From the NCBI RefSeq assembly GCF_019008365.1, contig NZ_JAHHUL010000009.1:62001-126000 (forward strand): DNA of 64,000 nt, in the 5' to 3' direction. This DNA comes from Phosphitispora fastidiosa (GTDB taxonomy: Bacteria > Bacillota > Thermincolia > Thermincolales > UBA2595). The notes under the pieces were generated by a model. It saw only the letters and a list, made by a program, of their open reading frames with translations, did not search any database and was not told the origin of the DNA. The number at the start of each line of letters is the position of its first letter. The stretch's first letter is position 1. Of this stretch, positions 26,063 through 34,420 are shown one piece after another. The translations under genes were made by a program, and so were the position numbers.

Positions 26063-27304
26063 ATGAATAATACGGAAATCGCGTCAATTGTTGGTTCAGT
26101 GATTAATGAACTGCAAAAAAGTAGTCCCCAGGCGTTTTCGAAGAGTGGCGGCTATGCGCCCAGTTTTAACAATGCACCTGCTTATAATGCCGGCAAAGGT
26201 AAAGTGAAAGTAGCTGTCCTGGGAGCAGGCCACGGCGGGTTAGCAACTGCAGGACATATTGTCAGCAGAGGTTTTCCGGTTAATATTTACAGTCCCTTTG
26301 AGAAGGAACTGACCCCTGTCAGGGAACGCGGCGGGATTAAAATGGAGGGTGATGTCCAGGCATTTGCCAAAATGGAAGACGGCGGCATTGAACTGCTGAC
26401 CAGCTCTCTGGATGAAGCGGTCCGCGATGTGGACCTGATCTTCGTAATCATGCCTGCTCTGGCTCATAAAACAATTGCATCATTAATAGGCGGTTCTTTA
26501 AAGGAAGGACAGATATTGGTTCTGAGTCCCGGTCGTACCGGCGGCGCTTTGGAGTTCAGGGCTACCCTGAACAGGTATGCTGTAAAGACCAAGTTTATTT
26601 TGTCAGAAGCCCAGACCTTCTTATATGCTGTTGAGAGCAGGGGTCCGGCCCATGTTGAGATTATGAAGGTTAAAAATGTGGTTAAGTTTGCCGCCCTGCC
26701 GGCAAAAGATACCCAGGCTGCATTAGCTGTGGTAAACAAGGTTTACCCCGAATACAAGGCGGCAGCCAATGTCCTGGAAACCAGTCTGAACAATCATGGG
26801 ATGGTAGTACATCCGGCTCCGATGCTCCTGAACACCGGTCTCATTGACCTTGCTGCCAAGGGCCAGGATCTGAGGTATTACCGGGATATCATCTCACCGA
26901 CTATGTGTAACCTGGTTATGCAGGGTATTGATGATGAAAAGGTAGCTATTGTGAAGGCCTTTGGTCTGAAACCGACCTCGGCCAAGCAGTGGTATAAGGA
27001 ATGTTATGATATCGACGGCGATACCCTTTATGATGTGCTGCAGAATAACCACTATTATGTAGGCTTCTCGGCGCCTAAGCATTTCCTGGCATACTATCAT
27101 GTGCTGGATGAGGTTCCTAACAGCCTGGTTCCGATGGCGGAATTTGGCAGGCTTGTAGGTGTCCCGACCCCGATGATGGATGCGATTATTAACCTGGGCA
27201 GCGCAATGTGTGCGGTGGACTTCAGTAACGAAGGAAGGACACTTGACAAATTAGGCTTCCCCAAAATTGATCGCGATGCGATGCTGGAGTATGTAAACGG
27301 TTAA
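26063..27304 (+). CDS. Opine/octopine-dehydrogenase family enzyme with N-terminal encapsulation helix
   Basis: 413 residues. Residues 1-20 (MNNTEIASIVGSVINELQKS) form an amphipathic helix like BMC encapsulation peptides, followed by a flexible Gly/Ser/Asn/Pro linker (21-46), after which the NAD/NADP octopine/nopaline dehydrogenase domain starts (VKVAVLGAGHGGLATAG, Rossmann G54-x-G-x-x-G). Conserved NNHGMVVHPAPMLLN carries the family's catalytic His. Such enzymes oxidise N-alkylated amino acids at the secondary amine, yielding amino acid plus carbonyl compound and NADH. It sits between the amine-glutamate ligase and the BMC-H shell gene. I infer it is shell cargo that releases an aldehyde and glutamate from N-alkylglutamate. 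Confidence 0.85.
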   Translation: MNNTEIASIVGSVINELQKSSPQAFSKSGGYAPSFNNAPAYNAGKGKVKVAVLGAGHGGLATAGHIVSRGFPVNIYSPFEKELTPVRERGGIKMEGDVQAFAKMEDGGIELLTSSLDEAVRDVDLIFVIMPALAHKTIASLIGGSLKEGQILVLSPGRTGGALEFRATLNRYAVKTKFILSEAQTFLYAVESRGPAHVEIMKVKNVVKFAALPAKDTQAALAVVNKVYPEYKAAANVLETSLNNHGMVVHPAPMLLNTGLIDLAAKGQDLRYYRDIISPTMCNLVMQGIDDEKVAIVKAFGLKPTSAKQWYKECYDIDGDTLYDVLQNNHYYVGFSAPKHFLAYYHVLDEVPNSLVPMAEFGRLVGVPTPMMDAIINLGSAMCAVDFSNEGRTLDKLGFPKIDRDAMLEYVNG

Positions 27305-27345
27305 ATAAAAATAAAAACAAAAAAGCATAAGGGAGGAAACAAATA

Positions 27346-27627
27346 ATGGAAATGAAGGCATTAGGAATAGTTGAAACTAAAGGTTTGGTTGGTGCAATCG
27401 AGGCTGGTGACGCTATGGTAAAGGCTGCCAACGTGAGGCTAATTGGCAAGGAAACCATTGGCGGAGGTTATGTTTCGATTATGGTACGCGGTGATGTAGG
27501 CGCTGTTAAGGCTGCAACTGATGCCGGAGCGGCAGCAGCATCCAGAGTTGGTGAACTGGTAGCGGTCCATGTGATTCCCCGTCCTCATGAAGATGTTGAC
27601 AGGATTCTGCCTAAAATTGAGGATTAA
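27346..27627 (+). CDS. BMC-H hexameric shell protein (PduA-like)
   Basis: 93 residues with the BMC fold across its length: [30 protein letters not shown] start and the C-terminal [17 protein letters not shown]. Six copies make a hexagonal tile whose central pore admits small polar molecules. The pore loop [11 protein letters not shown] resembles that of PduA. It is the only single-domain shell protein in the operon, so it must make most of the facets. AGGAGG precedes the start. Confidence 0.95.
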   Translation: MEMKALGIVETKGLVGAIEAGDAMVKAANVRLIGKETIGGGYVSIMVRGDVGAVKAATDAGAAAASRVGELVAVHVIPRPHEDVDRILPKIED

Positions 27628-27670
27628 TGGTGCAGAAAAATGGTAACTACCAAAAGAAAGAGGCGATGAT

Positions 27671-29119
27671 ATGGACTTGGATGTAGACCTGAGGTCGGTC
27701 CATGAAGCACGCTGCCTAGTTAAACAGGCCAGAGAGGCGTTTCTTAAGTTAAAGGAATACAGTCAGGAACAAATTGACAGGCTGATCCAAGTTATGGCCG
27801 AAACGGCGCAAAACAACTCCTTACGGCTGGCCGAAATGGCAGTAGAGGAGACCGGTTTTGGAGTAGTTGCAGATAAGGTCGCTAAAAACCTGCTGGCTTC
27901 TGAAACAGTATATGAATACATCAAAGACATGAAGACAGTAGGCGTTATTGCCGAATATCCGGAACGCAAAGTTTTGGAAATTGCAGAACCTGTTGGAGTA
28001 ATCCTGGGTCTCCTGCCAACTACAAATCCAACTTCCACATTGATTTATAAAGCTCTGATTGCGATTAAATCAAGGAACGCCATCGTTTTCAGCCCCCACC
28101 CTGCGGCTATCAAGTGCAGTGTGGAAACCGCCAGAATAATGAGTGAAGCGGCGGTTGCTATGGGAGCCCCTGCGGGAATCATCGGCTGTCTGTCCCATGC
28201 CACTATGGAAGGCACCGATGAGTTAATGAAACACCGTGGTGTTGACATGATTCTGGCTACAGGTGGTGCAGCTATGGTAAGAGCGGCCTACAGTACCGGA
28301 AAGCCCGCATATGGGGTGGGACCGGGAAACGTACCGGCTTTTATCGAAAGAACTGCCGATATCACCAAGGCTATTGCCGACATTATGGTGAGCAAGACCT
28401 TTGATAATGGGACAATATGTTCATCTGAACAGGCTATCGTAGTGGAAGATGTTATCAAAGAACAAGTGATCCAGGAATTGCGCCGTGTCGGGTGTTATAT
28501 GCTGAATGCGGAGCAAAAACGCCTGGTTGAAGGGGTTCTGGTTAAGCCTAATGGCGGCCTTAACCCGGGGATTGTAGGGCGGCCTCCACAGAAAATAGCT
28601 GCTATGGCAGGTTTTAATGTACCTTCAGATGTCAGGGTACTGGTAGCCGAGGAGAGCGGTGTGGGCAGGGCATTTCCCTTTTCAATGGAAAAGCTGTCAC
28701 CGGTTTTGGCTCTTTACACCGCAAGTGATTGGCACTCTGCCTGTGAAAAGTGTATTGAAATCCTCAACTATGGCGGCATTGGACACACTCTCTCAATCCA
28801 CTCCAGGGATGAAAGTATCATCAGGGAATTTGCCCTGAAGAAACCGGTTTCACGTATCCTGGTGAATACCCCTTCCACTCATGGAGCGGTTGGATTAAGC
28901 ACTGGCCTGGCGCCTTCACTCACATTGGGTTGTGGGAGCTGGGGCAAAAACAGTACCGGAGACAATATTACCCCGCGGCATTTAATTACTATTAAAAGGC
29001 TGGCATACGGCCTGGAAGAAGTTTCTGCACAAACCGCGCCGGCCCAGATAAATCAGGGAGTGTCAGACGAGATTTTGAAAAAGGTTATCCAACAGGTATT
29101 GGAACAAGTGGCTGTCTAA
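27671..29119 (+). CDS. BMC CoA-acylating aldehyde dehydrogenase with C-terminal encapsulation helix
   Basis: 482 residues of the PduP/EutE type. Cofactor loop GPGNVPAF (about 217-224), catalytic Cys250 in DNGTICSSEQ, and LATGGAAMV are present. The enzyme turns an aldehyde plus CoA and NAD into acyl-CoA and NADH. After a Ala/Pro/Gln linker, residues 464-482 (VSDEILKKVIQQVLEQVAV) form an amphipathic helix typical of C-terminal encapsulation peptides, indicating lumenal location. The substrate is a short aldehyde, presumably acetaldehyde or propionaldehyde in this locus; chain length cannot be read from sequence. Confidence 0.93.
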   Translation: MDLDVDLRSVHEARCLVKQAREAFLKLKEYSQEQIDRLIQVMAETAQNNSLRLAEMAVEETGFGVVADKVAKNLLASETVYEYIKDMKTVGVIAEYPERKVLEIAEPVGVILGLLPTTNPTSTLIYKALIAIKSRNAIVFSPHPAAIKCSVETARIMSEAAVAMGAPAGIIGCLSHATMEGTDELMKHRGVDMILATGGAAMVRAAYSTGKPAYGVGPGNVPAFIERTADITKAIADIMVSKTFDNGTICSSEQAIVVEDVIKEQVIQELRRVGCYMLNAEQKRLVEGVLVKPNGGLNPGIVGRPPQKIAAMAGFNVPSDVRVLVAEESGVGRAFPFSMEKLSPVLALYTASDWHSACEKCIEILNYGGIGHTLSIHSRDESIIREFALKKPVSRILVNTPSTHGAVGLSTGLAPSLTLGCGSWGKNSTGDNITPRHLITIKRLAYGLEEVSAQTAPAQINQGVSDEILKKVIQQVLEQVAV

Positions 29120-29153
29120 ATATGGACCAATTTGGTTCCAGAGGTGAATGCTA

Positions 29154-29960
29154 TTGAGGGTTTTAACTGAATTGGATTTAAGGCATAAATACCGGGGTCA
29201 GATGCCCAAGGAAATAGCAGTATCAAATCATACCCTGATCACCCCGTCTGCCCGCCACTATCTAAAGGAAACAGGAACTGAACTCATTATTCAGCACGAA
29301 ACAGGAGACAGGAGACCGGAACCCGGATGTCCGGGCATTGTCTGTAAATGCCCGGACATCTTGAAAAAGATTGGTGATATCAAGCTGGCAGTTTCCGGTC
29401 GCCATGTCCATCTAAGCCAGAAAGATGTGGAAGTTCTTTTTGGAGAGGGTTATCGCCTGACCAAGAAAGGTGAACTATCCCAGTTTGGTCAGTTCTCTGC
29501 AGAAGAGACAGTAGTGCTGGTCGGCCCTAAGGGGATAATTATCGGCGCCCGGGTTCTTGGACCTGAGCGTTCCCAGACCCAGGTAGAGATTTCCCGGACC
29601 GACGGCCACCGCTTGGGGATTATACCTCCAGAAAGGGATTCCGGAGATTTAGCCGGTACCCCCGGGATTACTCTGATTGGACCCAGGGGTACGGTAGATC
29701 TTGAAGAAGGTGTCATAACTGCATTACGCCATATTCATATGACATCTGAGGATGCCAAAAGGATGGGTTTAAAGGACCATGACAAGGTCCAGGTCCGGGT
29801 AGCGGGACCCAGAAGTCTGGTTTATGATGAGGTGCTGGTAAGAGTGAGGGATGATTTCAACCTGGAGATGCACCTGGACACTGATGAGGCGAATGCTGCC
29901 TCTTTGGCGACGGGTACTGCGGGGACCATTTGGATATCGGGAGAAGACAGCGATGTTTGA
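29154..29960 (+). CDS. pduL: PduL-type phosphotransacylase with N-terminal extension
   Basis: 268 residues from TTG 29154; ATG 29148 is nearly touching the AGAGGTG site at 29140-29146 and is less likely. The two PduL half-barrels are clear with the zinc motifs GRHVHLS (about residues 81-87) and LRHIHMT (about 192-198). PduL converts acyl-CoA and phosphate to acyl phosphate and free CoA, recycling CoA in the lumen. The first 75 residues are additional; TELDLRHKYRG...LITPSARHYLKETG resembles the N-terminus of EutT/EutQ proteins. That extension may contact the shell or other cargo; this is inference. The end overlaps the next gene. Confidence 0.92.
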   Translation: MRVLTELDLRHKYRGQMPKEIAVSNHTLITPSARHYLKETGTELIIQHETGDRRPEPGCPGIVCKCPDILKKIGDIKLAVSGRHVHLSQKDVEVLFGEGYRLTKKGELSQFGQFSAEETVVLVGPKGIIIGARVLGPERSQTQVEISRTDGHRLGIIPPERDSGDLAGTPGITLIGPRGTVDLEEGVITALRHIHMTSEDAKRMGLKDHDKVQVRVAGPRSLVYDEVLVRVRDDFNLEMHLDTDEANAASLATGTAGTIWISGEDSDV

Positions 29961-30753
29961 TCAGGATATGGTTGAAATAATTATCCGATTGGTGTTAAAA
30001 CACCTGAATGAAAAGGGCTCACCGGTATTAGAAAACAAAGATATCGTTCAAGAGGCAAATCCAGTGGTATTTATTGTCAATGGGTCTCGGGCCAGGGTGG
30101 CAGAAACCTTGGCCTGGCTGCCTCAATTCCGCGAAATAGCGCCTAACCCGGCAGTAATCGTTGACCTGGAGGAGCCGGGAAGAAATTCCGCTGCCGAAAC
30201 GGAATGGTCTCCTGAGAGCAATTACGGGAGGATTATCAGACCGACTGACTGCACAGATATGGAACAGTTGTTGGCTGCAGCAAGAGTGGTGGTAATACCC
30301 TGGGTGGGTCAGGAATTGGCTGCCAGATTAGCCTTAGGCTTTAATGATACCTTGTCGGCAAAAATTGCGATTTCCGCAGTTATGCAGGGTAAACCTGTAT
30401 TGGCAGCCCTTGATGATAATTTGCTGCCGGGAAATCTGCAAAAGGTATACAAGTCAATACCTGCACCTTATGTTAAGCTGCTGAATGATTACCAAAAGAC
30501 CTTGAGGTCTCTGAATATCACGCTGATGCGGCGGGATGAAATGGTAACTGCATTGAGGCAGCAGCTTCAGGGGACGGCCTTGGGAAAAGAAGTGACCGGG
30601 GATTCAAAAGTTACCGTACTGACCGAAGCAGATATTTTAAAATACCATGAGATGTCCATGGGAGAAATCAGAACTCCCCAGAGGTGCATAGTAACTCCTT
30701 TAGCCCGTGAAACTGCAGCCAAGCTGGGACTGACCATTTCAATTACACGTTAA
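29953..30753 (+). CDS. Probable BMC flavoprotein with N-terminal encapsulation-like helix
   Basis: 266 residues from ATG 29953, overlapping the PduL stop by eight bases; in-frame sequence further upstream is PduL coding. The start MFDQDMVEIIIRLVLKHLNEKG is an amphipathic helix like an encapsulation peptide, followed by a Rossmann-like domain (VVFIVNGSRARVAETLAWL, VVVIPWVGQELAARLALGF, ISAVMQGKPVLAALDD) that resembles flavoproteins of the Dfp/UbiX type found in BMC loci. A second half (LRSLNITLMRRDEMVTAL) is helical. I take it as lumenal cargo, perhaps a flavin carrier linked to PduS. Function not established. Confidence 0.65.
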   Translation: MFDQDMVEIIIRLVLKHLNEKGSPVLENKDIVQEANPVVFIVNGSRARVAETLAWLPQFREIAPNPAVIVDLEEPGRNSAAETEWSPESNYGRIIRPTDCTDMEQLLAAARVVVIPWVGQELAARLALGFNDTLSAKIAISAVMQGKPVLAALDDNLLPGNLQKVYKSIPAPYVKLLNDYQKTLRSLNITLMRRDEMVTALRQQLQGTALGKEVTGDSKVTVLTEADILKYHEMSMGEIRTPQRCIVTPLARETAAKLGLTISITR

Positions 30754-30766
30754 TGAGGTGCCAAGT

Positions 30767-32101
30767 ATGCAACAAATAACGGAAAAGTCAAAATTACTGG
30801 AACTTATTGAGACAGCCGGTGTTGTAGGTGCTGGAGGCGCCGGATTTCCCACCCATGTGAAACTGAATGCCGGACTTGAATTTCTGATTATTAATGGGGC
30901 TGAGTGTGAACCCCTGTTGTATAAGGACCAGGTTCTTTTACAGCAGCAGACACTGAAGCTTGTGGAATGCCTGCAACTGCTTGTATCAGTATTAAAGGTG
31001 CCAAAAGCAATAATTGGCATCAAAAAGAAGCACGAAACCCTGATCAACAGGCTGAAGCAGTATATTAAGCCCCCAATTGAGTTATGCCTGCTGGAGGATT
31101 TTTATCCGGCAGGGGATGAACAGGTTTTAGTTTTTGAAGCAACCGGAAGAATCATTCCCGAAGGTGGTATTCCCATACAGGTAGGCGTGGCAGTAATCAA
31201 TATCGAGACTCTGTATAACGTCTCCCGGGCGCTGGAGGAACAACCGGTAATCACCAAGTGGGTCACTATCGGTGGAGCTGTAAGTAAACCGTGTAGTTTA
31301 CAGGTTCCCCTGGGAATCTCAGTGGGTGAATTGTTAGTTGATTTCCTGGCGGTAGAGCTGAAAGGAATGCAGGTGATTGACGGCGGGCCGATGATGGGGA
31401 AACTTGTCACTGATTTCAATACGCCGGTTACCAAGACTACCAGCGCCCTCCTGGTTTTACCCAGGGAACACCCGGCAGCAGTCCGTAAGCAGGAAGATTT
31501 TGTAAAAACTGCCCGGCGGGCAAAGGCAGCCTGTATCCAGTGCTCTTACTGCAGTGACTCCTGCCCCAGACAGTTGATTGGACACCATTTCAGGCCACAT
31601 TTGATTATGCGTGCATTTGGTTTCCCACTGACCCAGGGAGCATATTTCAAAGACGCCTACTACTGTTCTGATTGTGGTTTATGTGAAATTGTCTGCCCAA
31701 ACGGTCTTTCACCACGGGCAATTAACAGTTTTTTAAAGACCGAATTGGCAAAAGCAAAAATTGCCAGGGAACAAAAGGACAATGGGAATCTGATGGCAAA
31801 TCCGCAAAGAAACTACCGCCGGATGCCTTCTCAGAAAGTAAAAAAATGGCTGGGACTTAAAGTTTATGATGTTCCGGCGCCCTTCCGGTCCCTTAAAATG
31901 GTCCCTGACAGAGTCAACCTTCCCTTACGCCAGCACATCGGTGCAGCGGCTGTACCCGTTGTCAAAGAAGGGGATGCCATAACCACAGGAGATTTAATTG
32001 CAGGTATACCCAAGGGCAAGTTGGGTGCAAACCTTTATTCCAGTATAGATGGCGTAGTCAGTAAGGTTGACTCTGAACGAATCGTCATCGAAAGGAGGTA
32101 A
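30767..32101 (+). CDS. pduS: PduS-like RnfC-type flavoprotein
   Basis: 444 residues from ATG 30767 with TGAGGTG upstream. N-terminal GVVGAGGAGFPTHVKL is the RnfC/PduS NADH-FMN loop; a SLBB region follows; two 4Fe-4S motifs CIQCSYCSDSCP (about 257-268) and CSDCGLCEIVCP (about 302-313) and a C-terminal barrel-sandwich domain complete PduS. PduS oxidises NADH and passes electrons out through the Fe-S containing PduT pore. With two NADH expected per aldehyde in this pathway and no alcohol dehydrogenase visible, PduS is the candidate route for NAD recycling. Confidence 0.93.
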   Translation: MQQITEKSKLLELIETAGVVGAGGAGFPTHVKLNAGLEFLIINGAECEPLLYKDQVLLQQQTLKLVECLQLLVSVLKVPKAIIGIKKKHETLINRLKQYIKPPIELCLLEDFYPAGDEQVLVFEATGRIIPEGGIPIQVGVAVINIETLYNVSRALEEQPVITKWVTIGGAVSKPCSLQVPLGISVGELLVDFLAVELKGMQVIDGGPMMGKLVTDFNTPVTKTTSALLVLPREHPAAVRKQEDFVKTARRAKAACIQCSYCSDSCPRQLIGHHFRPHLIMRAFGFPLTQGAYFKDAYYCSDCGLCEIVCPNGLSPRAINSFLKTELAKAKIAREQKDNGNLMANPQRNYRRMPSQKVKKWLGLKVYDVPAPFRSLKMVPDRVNLPLRQHIGAAAVPVVKEGDAITTGDLIAGIPKGKLGANLYSSIDGVVSKVDSERIVIERR

Positions 32102-32104
32102 CCC

Positions 32105-32659
32105 ATGAGTCTTGCACTAGGATTGGTCGAATTTAACAGTATCGCAAAGGGAACCGAAAGTACTGACATTATGGTTAAAACCGCTCAAGTTGAGTTGATT
32201 ACCGCTCGCGCAGTCTGTCCCGGGAAATATATCGGCCTGATAAGTGGGGAAGTATCTGCTGTTGAGAGTTCAGTTGCCGCCGGTATCGAAAAGGGTCAGC
32301 AATTTGTGGTTGACACCTTTATTCTGCCTAATGTCCATGCATCGCTTCTAGAGGCCTTTAATAACACCAGTATTATCCCTGATAGTAAACCGGGTGCGCT
32401 TGGAATTATTGAAACCTTTTCAATAGCATCCATTATTCTTGCTGCTGATGCTGCAGCTAAGGCCAGTGATGTTGAAGTAATTGACCTCAAGGTTGGGATT
32501 GGCATCGGGGGCAAAGGGGTTGCCTATTTTTCAGGTGAGATAAGTGCAGTTGAAGCAGCAGTCCAAGTCGGAACCGGGATAGTGGCCGAAAGAGGCCTTC
32601 TTGTCCAGAGTGTTGTTGTTCCCATACCGGACATGGCAATATGGAATTCATTAGGTTAA
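32105..32659 (+). CDS. pduT: BMC-T trimeric shell protein (PduT-like, pore Cys)
   Basis: 184 residues with two BMC domains (about 1-90 and 97-180). Cys38 in RAVCPGKY is in the same place as the 4Fe-4S-binding Cys of PduT (CPGK motif). Three subunits make a pseudohexamer with a metal cluster in the pore, thought to carry electrons across the shell. It is directly downstream of PduS, three bases away, as expected for partners. Confidence 0.95.
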   Translation: MSLALGLVEFNSIAKGTESTDIMVKTAQVELITARAVCPGKYIGLISGEVSAVESSVAAGIEKGQQFVVDTFILPNVHASLLEAFNNTSIIPDSKPGALGIIETFSIASIILAADAAAKASDVEVIDLKVGIGIGGKGVAYFSGEISAVEAAVQVGTGIVAERGLLVQSVVVPIPDMAIWNSLG

Positions 32660-32686
32660 ATCCACGAAAAGAAGGGTGAACAGACT

Positions 32687-32989
32687 ATGTTCCTCGGAAA
32701 AGTAGTTGGAAATGCATGGGCTACCCGGAAAGAGCAGAGTATCACAGGTTACCGCCTGCTGGTTGTACAGCCCCTGGATCATAGAATGAAGCCATTAGGC
32801 AACATAAAGATTGTCAATGACCATATCGGCGCAGGGGTGGGAAACCTGGTGATTGTCGTAGAAGGCAGTCCTGCCCGGGCAACCTTAGATGGTGCCATTG
32901 ATGCTTCTGTGATAGGAATTGTGGATCATGTAGAAATTGATTCGACACAGTATACCGACGACAAAAAAGGCCGTAAACGGGGGGATTGA
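32687..32989 (+). CDS. BMC-P pentameric vertex protein (EutN/CcmL family)
   Basis: 100 residues: MFLGKVVGNAWATRKEQSITGYRLLVVQPLD start, IGAGVGNLVIVVEGSPAR, and the IDASVIGIVDHVEID end are the EutN/CcmL pattern. Pentamers cap the vertices of the polyhedral shell. Together with the BMC-H and BMC-T genes this gives a complete minimal shell set (H, T, P). The stop overlaps the start region of the next gene. Confidence 0.95.
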   Translation: MFLGKVVGNAWATRKEQSITGYRLLVVQPLDHRMKPLGNIKIVNDHIGAGVGNLVIVVEGSPARATLDGAIDASVIGIVDHVEIDSTQYTDDKKGRKRGD

Positions 32990-32991
32990 TA

Positions 32992-34401
32992 GTGTACCAA
33001 GCGCGTATTGAAAGAGGCATTTGTCTCGAATGCCTGAGATGTGTCGAGACGTGCCCAAATGAAAATCTGGTTGAAAACTACGGAAAACCGGGCCAAAAGC
33101 CTGACAGTAATTGCCAGGGCTGTATGTACTGCGTAGATGCCTGTCCCACCAAAGCGATACAGATAGAATTTGTTCCTGAGTTGGGACAGCGGGTCTGGTC
33201 AAAGGATAGGCTGGCTAATATCCGCCAGCAGTCTGTTTCCGGAAAACCGAATATAATGGGATGTGGCAAGCAAAACAGGCCTTCCGAATTTGACCAGCTG
33301 GTGTTTGTCCCTGCACAGCTCAGCAGGGGACCACTGTTAGATGAGGAGAAGGTTAATACTACACTGGTCATTGGCGCTAAAACCGGGAAACCCGTTGTTC
33401 TGGAAACACCAATAATAATCGGCGCCATGTCCTTTGGCGCTCTCAGCAAGCCGGCCAAGATTGCCTTGGCCAGGGGCAGCGCTATGGCCGGCAGTATGGC
33501 CAATACCGGAGAAGGCGGGATGCTTCCCGAGGAACGGGCTGAAGCAAAGCTGTTGACGGTTCAGTACAGTACAGGCCGCTTTGGGATTACGGAAGATGTG
33601 CTCAAGTCAGCTAACATGATTGAAATTAAAATCGGCCAGGGAGCAAAGCCCGGTTTGGGCGGGCATCTTCTGAAACATAAGATTACCCCGGAAATTGCCC
33701 GTGTCAGGGGAATTGGAACTGACAAGGATATTATTTCACCTGCACGTCACCCTGACATAAATTCAGCAGAGGATTTGCGAAGAAAGGTCGCTGAATTAAG
33801 GGAAATCAGCGGTGGTGTGCCGATAGCCATAAAAATTGCTGCCGGGCATGTTGAAGAAGACCTGGAAATAGCTGTTACCGCAGAACCGGAAATAATTATG
33901 ATTGACGGCATGGAAGGCGGGACCGGTGCAGCTCCCGTAATCGCGTCAGACCATGTTGGCATTCCGGCCCTTTATGCCTTGAAAAGAGCAGCAAGATTCA
34001 TGGAAGACCACCAGGCGAAAAAGAAAATAAAATTGGGGATTGGCGGCGGGCTCCGTGATGCCGCTGATTTTGCCAAGGCCTTGGCTTTGGGGGCAGACCT
34101 GGTTTATGTTGGCACATCAGCCCTGGTAGCAATGGGCTGCCGCTTGTGCCGCTGCTGCCATAAAGGCAACTGTCCCAATGGAATTGCAACTCAGGATGAG
34201 GTGCTGGCAGCTGGCTTCAATATTGAGCAGAACGCCATCAAACTGGCCAATTTCCTGAAAGCAAGTACCCGCGAGCTGCAGATGATTACCCGTATGGTTG
34301 GAAAAGACGATGTAGCCCATCTTGATCTCAATGACCTGATGGCACTTGACGAACATATTGCGCAAATAACAGGAGTTCGGAAGGTATATTCACAAGCTTA
34401 A
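32992..34401 (+). CDS. Ferredoxin-type glutamate synthase FMN subunit (GltB2-like)
   Basis: 469 residues from GTG 32992; TTG 32986 is an alternative. N-terminal two 4Fe-4S motifs (CLECLRCVETCP, CQGCMYCVDACP, within residues 9-50) are followed by a glutamate synthase FMN/(beta-alpha)8 domain: GAMSFGALSKPAKIALARG, NTGEGGML, GQGAKPGLGGHL, MIDGMEGGTGAAP and a C-terminal Fe-S cysteine set CRLCRCCHKGNCP. This is the archaeal-type synthase arrangement. A second FMN paralogue without the ferredoxin domain lies at 36002-37231. It may supply redox connection between ferredoxin and the glutamate/N-alkylglutamate cycle. Confidence 0.88.
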   Translation: MYQARIERGICLECLRCVETCPNENLVENYGKPGQKPDSNCQGCMYCVDACPTKAIQIEFVPELGQRVWSKDRLANIRQQSVSGKPNIMGCGKQNRPSEFDQLVFVPAQLSRGPLLDEEKVNTTLVIGAKTGKPVVLETPIIIGAMSFGALSKPAKIALARGSAMAGSMANTGEGGMLPEERAEAKLLTVQYSTGRFGITEDVLKSANMIEIKIGQGAKPGLGGHLLKHKITPEIARVRGIGTDKDIISPARHPDINSAEDLRRKVAELREISGGVPIAIKIAAGHVEEDLEIAVTAEPEIIMIDGMEGGTGAAPVIASDHVGIPALYALKRAARFMEDHQAKKKIKLGIGGGLRDAADFAKALALGADLVYVGTSALVAMGCRLCRCCHKGNCPNGIATQDEVLAAGFNIEQNAIKLANFLKASTRELQMITRMVGKDDVAHLDLNDLMALDEHIAQITGVRKVYSQA

Positions 34402-34420
34402 ATCAAAGGAGGAATGTAAA

